From: JANMDR01 sp031376425
Lineage (GTDB): Bacteria > Pseudomonadota > Gammaproteobacteria > Burkholderiales > Usitatibacteraceae
NCBI GenBank assembly: GCA_031376425.1
Contig: JANMDR010000298.1
Span: 1-9,322, forward strand
DNA length: 9,322 nt
Reading direction: 5' to 3'
A program made the position numbers and the translations under genes. The notes under the pieces are model-generated. The model had not been told where the DNA came from. It ran no database searches and saw only the letters and a list, made by a program, of their open reading frames with translations. Positions 1-4,955 of the stretch are shown here, in pieces (the stretch's first letter is position 1; each line of letters starts with the position of its first letter).

Positions 1-53
1 CCCATGCCGTTGATGGCCATATCGTCACCCCCCAATTTACCGAGGTGCAGTAA
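1..53 (+). CDS. 3' end of an unidentified CDS (partial)
   Basis: An open frame enters from the window edge (first whole codon at base 3) and reads HAVDGHIVTPQFTEVQ before a TAA at 51-53. The last base of that stop is the first base of the next gene's ATG, giving a one-base TAATG overlap. The downstream gene's Shine-Dalgarno (GAGGTG, 42-47) lies inside this frame. Such overlap is the usual sign of translational coupling in one operon. Sixteen residues are too few to assign a family. Because DUF3987 genes in mobile elements are often preceded by a Toprim/zinc-finger primase gene, that is a reasonable guess, but nothing visible here proves it. Confidence 0.5.
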   Translation, partial: HAVDGHIVTPQFTEVQ

Positions 54-1810
54 TGAACACAACAAACGATAGAAGCAATAGAAAAGATTTTAACGACATG
101 GCAGCCATACATGGTAATGAAGCCGTGGCGCGGGTAATCAATGCAGCTATAAATAACGCTTTAAGTATTGATAAGGGGTGCGATGAAAACCCTTACAACA
201 CGCTGAATTTAAACGCATCGCACTCATCAGCACCATCGGTATATTCTTCTGCCGCTGCCGCCTACGATCACTATAACGACAGCGATAGCACCAACTATAA
301 CGATAGCCAGAGCAATACCATCGCATGGCCTGATCCTTCCCCCCTGCCCTGTGGTTTGCTACCCGTCATGCCGTTTGATTTTGAGTTGCTGCCTGAAGCT
401 TTGCGGCCATGGGTTGCCGACATAGCGCATCGTGTGCAGTGCCCCCCTGACTTTCCTGCTGTAGGGGCGGTGATTGCCTTGGCTACTGTATTGGGGCGCA
501 AAATTGGCATACATCCCAAGCGCCAAGATGATTGGCTAGAAGTGCCGAATTTATGGGGTGCGATTGTAGGCAAGCCCGGCGTGATGAAGTCCCCCGCTTT
601 ACGTGCATCATTACAGCCATTACAGCGTTTAGAAACTACCGCCAGCAATGGCTTTACAGAACAGTATGCCGATTGGGAACGCGGCGGCGAATTGCATAAG
701 CTTAAAATGGAAAGTAGAAAAGTAACCATTAAAGCCAAGCTTAAAAAAGGCAATGACGTAGGTATTGATGATATGCCTAGCGCTTATACGGAAGGTGAGC
801 CTATGCAAAAGCGCTATATCGTCAATGATTGTACGGTGGAAGCCTTAGGCGTAATACTACAGGCAAACCCCAATGGGGTATTAGCCTACCGTGATGAGCT
901 AATCGGCTTACTAAAATCACTAGACAAAGAAGGTAACGAAGGCGCACGCGGCTTCTTTTTAACCGGATGGAACGGCAAAGACCCGTATACCTTTGACCGT
1001 ATTGGCCGTGGGTTTAATTTACGCATAGATGCGTGCTGCTTATCGTTGCTGGGTAGTATTCAGCCTTCAGTAATTGGTGAGTACTTGCGGCAAACAGTAG
1101 CAAGCAATGGCGGCGATGGTTTGATATCGCGCTTTCAGTTACTGGTATGGCCTGATATTAGCAGTGATTGGGTAAATGTAGACCAATGGCCTGATACCGA
1201 AGCCAGAGCAGCAGCAGTTGCCACCTTTGAACGGCTGGATGCGCTTGACCCTGTTGCTATAGGGGCTATCGGTGCTATAGGAGCGAACTTTGATAAGGAA
1301 GGTGTGCCCTATTTGCATTTTGATGCGCAAGCCCAACTAGTGTTTGATACATGGCTGGGCAGCCTTGAAACACGCATACGTAGCGATAGCGACCACGATG
1401 CCATCACCACCCATTTATCTAAATATAGAAAGCTAGTGCCTGCATTGGCCTTGCTGTTTCATTTGGCGGATAACACATCAAGCGCGATTGGCACCACCGC
1501 ACTATATCGGGCATTGTCATGGGCGCAGTATCTAGAGAGCCATGCACGCCGCGCTTATGCCAGCGTAATGCAGACAGAAATAGCAGGTGCTAGGGCGTTG
1601 CTCAAACACATTGAAAGCAACCATATATCAAACCCTTTTACTTACCGTGACGTATATATGAAAAGATGGAAAGAATTAACCATACCCGAAGCCACCCGCG
1701 AGGCAGTGCGGTATTTAGTAGACCTTGATTATTTGCGCATGGAAGAACAACCAACCGACGGCAGAACAAAAATCGTCATTTGGATCAACCCAAAGGTAAG
1801 AGCCGTATGA
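53..1810 (+). CDS. DUF3987-family protein (primase/helicase-associated, mobile-element type)
   Basis: This 585-residue protein resembles the DUF3987 (YfjI-like) family, found in prophages, plasmids and islands and often linked to element replication. The N-terminus has a DFND...HG.EAV stretch (residues 12-25) like that at the end of Toprim primase modules. A low-complexity Ser/Asn/Asp/Tyr-rich linker follows (about 43-90). The core begins near MPFDFELLPEALRPWV (about 106). It has a P-loop-like GKPGVMKSP (173-181), an acidic LAYRDELIGLLKSL (277-290) that may act as Walker B, LSLLGSIQP (330-338), and GDGLISRFQLLVWPD (354-368), whose Arg360 could be an arginine finger. A tandem GAIGAIGA tract sits at 403-411. 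The ATG at 53 has a strong GAGGTG Shine-Dalgarno and overlaps the upstream stop. The stop overlaps the next ATG (ATGA). ATPase activity and a replication role are inferred from family resemblance; no biochemical function is established for the family from this sequence. Confidence 0.8.
   Translation: MNTTNDRSNRKDFNDMAAIHGNEAVARVINAAINNALSIDKGCDENPYNTLNLNASHSSAPSVYSSAAAAYDHYNDSDSTNYNDSQSNTIAWPDPSPLPCGLLPVMPFDFELLPEALRPWVADIAHRVQCPPDFPAVGAVIALATVLGRKIGIHPKRQDDWLEVPNLWGAIVGKPGVMKSPALRASLQPLQRLETTASNGFTEQYADWERGGELHKLKMESRKVTIKAKLKKGNDVGIDDMPSAYTEGEPMQKRYIVNDCTVEALGVILQANPNGVLAYRDELIGLLKSLDKEGNEGARGFFLTGWNGKDPYTFDRIGRGFNLRIDACCLSLLGSIQPSVIGEYLRQTVASNGGDGLISRFQLLVWPDISSDWVNVDQWPDTEARAAAVATFERLDALDPVAIGAIGAIGANFDKEGVPYLHFDAQAQLVFDTWLGSLETRIRSDSDHDAITTHLSKYRKLVPALALLFHLADNTSSAIGTTALYRALSWAQYLESHARRAYASVMQTEIAGARALLKHIESNHISNPFTYRDVYMKRWKELTIPEATREAVRYLVDLDYLRMEEQPTDGRTKIVIWINPKVRAV
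1256..1282 (+). repeat. three in-frame tandem 9-bp units
   Basis: The units GCTATAGGG, GCTATCGGT and GCTATAGGA follow one another in the reading frame of the DUF3987 gene and encode Ala-Ile-Gly three times. Third-base differences show the array is not freshly expanded. It lies between the core ATPase-like region and the C-terminal part, where a flexible linker is plausible. Confidence 0.7.
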
Positions 1811-1929
1811 ATTACCTAGTACAGCTAAACCTTACGCCGCTAACGCAAAAAATATTACAAGAAGTGCCCAAACCCGTGCCAACAAAACCAACAAAAGGGG
1901 GGGTCAACAAGACAAAGGGGCTTTTGTAA
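1807..1929 (+). pseudogene. truncated copy of the small downstream ORF (40 codons, then TAA)
   Basis: The frame begins at the ATGA overlap with the DUF3987 stop and reads MNYLVQLNLTPLTQ, then VPKPVPTKPTKGG, closely matching the start of the 118-residue protein at 2014. After the G-tract (1897-1903) there is one extra A before it and two fewer bases after it relative to the other copy, a net loss of one base. The frame shifts and ends at TAA 1927-1929. Nothing homologous to the remaining C-terminal 70 or so residues follows. The ATGA overlap suggests this was the original translation-coupled position of the gene. It could still make a 40-residue peptide, but it is most simply a relic. Confidence 0.75.
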
Positions 1930-1939
1930 GTTTTGTAGG
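1879..1939 (+). repeat. imperfect inverted repeat in copy 1
   Basis: The left arm 1879-1896 (CCAACAAAACCAACAAAA) can pair with the right arm 1922-1939 (TTTTGTAAGTTTTGTAGG) at 15 of 18 positions, with mismatches at 1881, 1889 and 1890. The arms persist although the surrounding reading frame has been lost. The left arm is itself two direct copies of CCAACAAAA. Confidence 0.65.
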
Positions 1940-1980
1940 GTGCCAGCCAGCCACTTATATCAAATATTTTTTATACACCC

Positions 1981-2164
1981 AAATCATTGGATTAACCCAT
2001 AGGTAAAGTTGATATGAATTACTTAGAACAGCTAAAGCTTACGCAAGCACAACAAAAAATATTGCAGGAAGTGCCCAAACCCGTGCCAACAAAACCAACA
2101 AAGGGGGGGTGTCAGCAAGACAAAGGAGCTTTTGTTGTTTTTGTTGGGTGTCAGCCAGCCACTT
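1981..2164 (+). repeat. tandem duplication, copy 2
   Basis: Second copy of the 1770-1956 segment. Its first 30 or so bases are a degraded version of the DUF3987 gene tail: about four bases are missing relative to copy 1, so the former ...IWINPK reading frame is broken. The small ORF start, the G-tract, the inverted repeat and the GTCAGCCAGCCACTT end follow. A piece of a second DUF3987 allele in front of the intact small gene is what unequal recombination between two related elements, or a tandem duplication with later decay, would leave. Confidence 0.8.
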
Positions 2165-2370
2165 TTCCAAATAATAATGCCGTATCGAACGCGGCAAAAT
2201 GGCAAGAATTTGAAGCCTTGCTTGCTATCGTTGGCCCCGCTTACGATACCCCTGCCCATGAATATGCGTGGGCGCGGGAAGCCGCACAAGATGACCTTGA
2301 AGCGGCGCTAGTGAGCTATCGGGAAATGGCGGCGCAGATTCCGCATATGCGCAGGCGCAATATCAGTTGA
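2014..2370 (+). CDS. small hypothetical protein downstream of the DUF3987 gene
   Basis: I do not recognise a named family for this 118-residue protein. It starts MNYLEQLKLTQAQQKILQEV, a probable helix. Then comes a linker with Pro-Thr-Lys repeats (VPTKPTKGG, about 25-33), a short hydrophobic GAFVVFVG (about 38-45), and a C-terminal part rich in Ala, Glu and Trp (about 62-110) likely to be helical, ending in basic HMRRRN. There is no signal peptide or clear membrane segment. The TKPTK and FVVFV strings are encoded by the two arms of one inverted repeat, so the protein pattern may be a by-product of DNA or RNA structure. The Shine-Dalgarno is weak (AGG 2001-2003, ten bases from the ATG). It may have been translation-coupled to the DUF3987 gene before the duplication. 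Similar small ORFs with K-P-rich then F/G-rich strings seem familiar from proteobacterial islands, but that is recollection. Confidence 0.65.
   Translation: MNYLEQLKLTQAQQKILQEVPKPVPTKPTKGGCQQDKGAFVVFVGCQPATFPNNNAVSNAAKWQEFEALLAIVGPAYDTPAHEYAWAREAAQDDLEAALVSYREMAAQIPHMRRRNIS
2086..2147 (+). repeat. inverted repeat with doubled 9-base arms inside the small ORF (copy 2)
   Basis: The left arm 2086-2102 (CCAACAAAACCAACAAA) and right arm 2131-2147 (TTTGTTGTTTTTGTTGG) pair at 16 of 17 positions; the only mismatch is C2095 against T2138. The 28-base loop starts with seven G. A 10-base direct repeat GGGTGTCAGC occurs in the loop (2107-2116) and again just after the right arm (2146-2155). No T-run follows, so it does not look like a terminator. 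It may be a protein-binding or replication structure, or an RNA hairpin. Confidence 0.75.
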
Positions 2371-2389
2371 AGGCAAAAAACAGGTGGCT

Positions 2390-2423
2390 AAGAAAACGAG
2401 CTAAGCTCACAATTATTTTTCTT
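2390..2423 (+). other. weak possible hairpin just after the small ORF
   Basis: AAGAAAA (2390-2396) can pair with TTTTCTT (2417-2423), and inside it GAGC-TAA-GCTC can form a 4-bp stem (2398-2408). It lies 20 bases after the small ORF stop and is followed by pyrimidine-rich sequence. It could end or stabilise the accessory transcript, but the stems are short and partly A/T. Confidence 0.3.
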
Positions 2424-2474
2424 CTCACGCTATTGCCAGCGCATAAATAAGATAACGGTAATTGCCACCACAGA

Positions 2475-2494
2475 GGGCGAAAGATTTTTCGCCC
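2475..2494. repeat. short GC-rich palindrome (REP-like)
   Basis: GGGCGAAA (2475-2482) and TTTCGCCC (2487-2494) form a perfect 8-bp stem around GATT. Palindromes of the form GGGGCGAA...TTCGCCCC are familiar as dispersed intergenic repeats in many bacteria, so this may be one member; only one copy is visible here. It sits in the 221-base noncoding gap between the accessory block and clpX, the place where an element boundary would be expected. No second copy that would mark an attachment site is seen. Confidence 0.55.
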
Positions 2495-2544
2495 CTATGA
2501 GGGACACCGTGATCAAATAATATTTAAATCCGCTTGCATAAATT

Positions 2545-2576
2545 AAAAAAACCGCATCATTTGATGTGGTTTTTTT
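2545..2576. terminator. bidirectional terminator between the accessory block and clpX
   Basis: AACCGCATCA and TGATGTGGTT pair around a TT tip, with A-tracts on the left and T-tracts on the right extending the stem. On the plus strand there is one G-U pair and the hairpin ends in TTTTTTT. On the minus strand, 16 bases past the clpX stop, that pair becomes A-C but a T-tract again follows. It can end both converging transcripts, so the accessory genes should not run antisense into clpX. Confidence 0.8.
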
Positions 2577-2591
2577 GAAGTGCCAAACTCG

Positions 2592-3857
2592 CTACATCTT
2601 TGCGCCAGCTACCTTCGGAATATCCGCATATACCAATATCGGTTTTACGTCTCCAGTGATTGTGCCTTCGTCCACAATCACTTTTTCTACGTTTTGCATT
2701 GATGGCAGCTCGAACATAATATCGAGCAAGGCGTGCTCAATGATGGAGCGCAGACCGCGCGCGCCGGTTTTGCGTTCTAGCGCTTTTTTAGCGATAGCGG
2801 CCAATGCGGTTTCGCGGAACTCTAGGCTTACGCCTTCCATGCCTAATAAACGCTGATACTGCTTGATTAAGGCATTTTTTGGCTCCGTCAATATACGCAC
2901 TAGCGCTTTTACATCTAACTCTTCTAGCATCGCTACAACGGGTAGGCGGCCCACAAATTCCGGGATTAAACCGTACTTAATAAGATCTTCGGGTTCTACA
3001 TCGCGCAATAGGCTGTTGTTGGCTTCACGGTCTTTTGCGGAACGCACGGCCGCACCAAAACCAATACCGGCTTTATCGGTGCGTTGCTGTACCACTTTTT
3101 CAAGGCCGCTAAAGGCACCACCGCAGATGAACAAAATATTGGTGGTATCAATTTGTACAAACTCTTGATTCGGATGCTTGCGGCCACCTTGTGGCGGCAC
3201 AGAGGCGATAGTGCCTTCAATAAGTTTAAGTAGGGCTTGCTGCACACCTTCACCGCTGACATCACGGGTAATTGAAGGGTTATCTGATTTACGCGAAATT
3301 TTATCGATTTCATCAATATAAACAATACCGCGTTGTGCTTTTTCAATATCGTAATCGCATTTCTGCAATAGCTTTTGGATGATATTTTCAACGTCTTCAC
3401 CCACATAACCAGCTTCGGTTAGGGTAGTCGCGTCGGCAATTACAAACGGTACATTCAGCAGGCGTGCCAGTGTTTGTGCAAGTAAAGTCTTGCCGGAACC
3501 CGTTGGGCCGATGAGCAGAATATTCGATTTGGCGAGCTCAACTTCACCTTCTTTTGAGCCAGAGCGTAAGCGCTTGTAATGATTGTAAACAGCGACAGAA
3601 AGAATTTTTTTAGCTGGTATTTGATCGATTACATATTGATCAAGAATTTCGCTAATTTCTTGCGGGGTAGGTAGTTCGTTCTTACTATTTTTTGTTGCAG
3701 GGTCGGCTTGGGCTTCTTCACGAATAATATCGTTGCAAAGATCAATACATTCGTCGCAAATGAATACGGAGGGTCCCGCAATGAGTTTGCGCACTTCGTG
3801 CTGACTTTTCCCGCAGAAGCTGCAATACAAGAGTTTATCGCCGGACTTTTCTGACAT
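2592..3857 (-). CDS. clpX: ATP-dependent Clp protease ATP-binding subunit ClpX
   Basis: ClpX is a cytoplasmic hexameric AAA+ unfoldase that recognises tagged proteins and threads them into ClpP. The 421-residue protein is close to the usual length (E. coli 424). The N-terminal zinc domain has Cys12, Cys15, Cys34 and Cys37. Next come Walker A GPTGSGKT (117-124), pore loop GYVG (150-153), Walker B IVYIDEID (178-185), the RKH pore loop (226-228), the ClpP-docking IGF loop (265-267), the arginine-finger region FVGRLP (301-306) and sensor 2 KTGARGLR (363-370). All key residues are present. The ATG follows AGGAAATAGG, a good ribosome site. clpX lies 66 bases downstream of clpP with a hairpin between them and is probably cotranscribed. 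A terminator follows directly, and the usual next gene, lon, is absent from the window. Confidence 0.98.
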   Translation of the reverse strand: MSEKSGDKLLYCSFCGKSQHEVRKLIAGPSVFICDECIDLCNDIIREEAQADPATKNSKNELPTPQEISEILDQYVIDQIPAKKILSVAVYNHYKRLRSGSKEGEVELAKSNILLIGPTGSGKTLLAQTLARLLNVPFVIADATTLTEAGYVGEDVENIIQKLLQKCDYDIEKAQRGIVYIDEIDKISRKSDNPSITRDVSGEGVQQALLKLIEGTIASVPPQGGRKHPNQEFVQIDTTNILFICGGAFSGLEKVVQQRTDKAGIGFGAAVRSAKDREANNSLLRDVEPEDLIKYGLIPEFVGRLPVVAMLEELDVKALVRILTEPKNALIKQYQRLLGMEGVSLEFRETALAAIAKKALERKTGARGLRSIIEHALLDIMFELPSMQNVEKVIVDEGTITGDVKPILVYADIPKVAGAKM

Positions 3858-3880
3858 ACCTATTTCCTGTTTTTTGTTTC

Positions 3881-3909
3881 ATGCCCAACATAAAAATAAC
3901 GTTGGGCAT
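3881..3909 (-). promoter_or_regulatory. hairpin between clpP and clpX
   Basis: ATGCCCAAC (3881-3889) and GTTGGGCAT (3901-3909) form a perfect 9-bp stem with an 11-base A/T-rich loop, in the 66-base gap between the two genes. In the clpX direction the hairpin is followed by GAAACAAAAAACAG, not a T-run, so it is not a normal intrinsic terminator for clpP. It may protect the clpP 3' end, be a processing site, or set the clpP:clpX ratio. It ends about 23 bases before the clpX start and leaves the ribosome site free. Confidence 0.65.
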
Positions 3910-3923
3910 TCATGCTGTAATGG

Positions 3924-4640
3924 CTACGCTGGTGTTGCCGCTAATTCGGTGCGATTTTGCAAAATTCTGTCGATGATACCGTATTTTAGAGCATCTTCTG
4001 CAGACAAGAAATTATCGCGATCCGTATCTTTTTCCACAACATCAATCGGCTGGCCGGTGTGCTTAGCCATAATTTCATTCAGGCGATTTTTTAGGAACAG
4101 CGTTTCTTTGGCATGTATCGCAATATCGGATGCCTGACCACGAAAGCCACCGGATACCTGATGAATCATAATACGGGCATTGGGCAGGCTGTTACGCTTA
4201 CCTTTGGCACCAGCACAAAGCAAAAAGGCACCCATGCTAGCGGCAAAACCAGTACAAAGAGTGGATACATCGGGACGAATAAACTGCATGGTGTCGTACA
4301 TGGCTAAACCCGCAGTGACGGAGCCGCCGGGGGAATTGATATAAAAAGAAATATCCTTATCGGGATTTTCGCTTTCTAAAAACAACATCTGCGCCACAAT
4401 TAAGTTAGCGACAGGATCAACCACTTCACCAACCAAAAACATTACGCGTTCTTTCAACATGCGTGAATAAATATCGAAAGCACGTTCGCCGCGACCAGAT
4501 TGCTCGATCACCATCGGCACATAGCCTAAGCCAGTAGGCGCCGCTGAACGATAACCTCGCGCTTCTAAATCATCGCGATGGGCAGGTGCCATGCCAGACA
4601 TATCGTAGGCTTGGGATTGAAAGTCATAAAAGGTTTTCAT
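3924..4640 (-). CDS. clpP: ATP-dependent Clp protease proteolytic subunit ClpP
   Basis: ClpP is the serine peptidase that forms the double-ring degradation chamber used by ClpX and ClpA. At 238 residues it is longer than E. coli ClpP (207). The extra length is mainly an N-terminal extension before YVPMVIEQ (40-47), which matches the mature N-terminus of E. coli ClpP, and may be a propeptide removed by self-cleavage. The catalytic triad is intact: Ser135 in GFAASMGAF, His160 in RIMIHQ, Asp209 in DTDRDNF. The residues after the histidine are VSGGFRGQASD, where many ClpPs have PLGG(F/Y)QGQA. The ATG at 4640 is preceded by GAGAA at good spacing; the internal Met14 and Met17 have no ribosome site, so the long start is preferred. 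A sigma-32-like promoter lies about 115-140 bases upstream. Confidence 0.97.
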   Translation of the reverse strand: MKTFYDFQSQAYDMSGMAPAHRDDLEARGYRSAAPTGLGYVPMVIEQSGRGERAFDIYSRMLKERVMFLVGEVVDPVANLIVAQMLFLESENPDKDISFYINSPGGSVTAGLAMYDTMQFIRPDVSTLCTGFAASMGAFLLCAGAKGKRNSLPNARIMIHQVSGGFRGQASDIAIHAKETLFLKNRLNEIMAKHTGQPIDVVEKDTDRDNFLSAEDALKYGIIDRILQNRTELAATPA

Positions 4641-4754
4641 AGCGTTCTCAATTTGGTGAATTTCGGTGGGGGGGCATTGGTAGGAGATAGCGGCGCTACT
4701 CGGAAGTGCGGCAGCAGCCTAACAAACTATTATTTACAATAATCGTATCGTAAT

Positions 4755-4782
4755 ACATTGGCTCGTCTTGCGCGGATTCAAG
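4755..4782 (-). promoter_or_regulatory. candidate sigma-32 (heat-shock) promoter for clpP
   Basis: Read on the minus strand, CTTGAA (4777-4782) matches the sigma-32 -35 core. GCCAATGT (4755-4762), 14 bases on, fits CCCCATNT at five of seven fixed positions. Transcription would begin near 4746, leaving a leader of about 105 bases to the clpP ATG. An overlapping TTGACT (4781-4786) could be a sigma-70 -35, but no good -10 lies at 16-18 bases. The 315-base gap 4641-4955 holds this site and the tig terminator; I see nothing else firm in it. E. coli clpP is known to be heat-shock controlled. Confidence 0.5.
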
Positions 4783-4835
4783 TCAAACATGGTGGAAATT
4801 TCATCGCGGCAAAATTCAATACCTGACCGCCAATA

Positions 4836-4866
4836 AAAAACCCGCCAAACGCACTGGCGGGTTTTT
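4836..4866. terminator. intrinsic terminator after tig
   Basis: CCCGCCA (4841-4847) pairs perfectly with TGGCGGG (4855-4861) around a 7-base loop, flanked by A5 and T5 tracts that extend the stem to 12 bp. On the minus strand it lies about 90 bases past the tig stop and ends in a T-tract. It separates tig from clpP, so clpP needs its own promoter. The symmetry would let it work in both directions. Confidence 0.85.
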
Positions 4867-4955
4867 AAAATAGCGACTCAGTTGAAAACACCCTAAATAC
4901 TGGTATCTACACAATACTTTGCTAAGGCTTTAGGTAAATGCTTTAGGTAAAGCCT

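Larger units (their letters stand above)
1770..1956 (+). repeat. tandem duplication, copy 1 (decayed)
   Basis: This segment matches 1981-2164 at an offset of 207 bases (ATG 1807 against ATG 2014). It spans the last codons of the DUF3987 gene, the ATGA junction, the start of the small ORF, the inverted repeat and the shared GCCAGCCACTT end. In the first 89 bases after the ATGs I count 12 differences, so the copies are old or came from related but different elements. Copy 1 keeps the natural junction with the upstream gene. Confidence 0.85.

Noticed and set aside
295..753. 152-residue minus-strand frame inside the DUF3987 gene
   Set aside because: Antisense to a gene with clear family motifs; composition is not protein-like and there is no ribosome site worth noting.
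1807..2164. CRISPR array
   Set aside because: Only two diverged copies with coding character and inverted arms; no regular repeat-spacer pattern.
2566..3406. Open frames overlapping clpX in other frames or on the opposite strand
   Set aside because: clpX is complete with all motifs; these are frame shadows.
4781..4786. TTGACT as the -35 of a sigma-70 clpP promoter
   Set aside because: No acceptable -10 lies at 16-18 bases; the overlapping sigma-32-like pair fits better.
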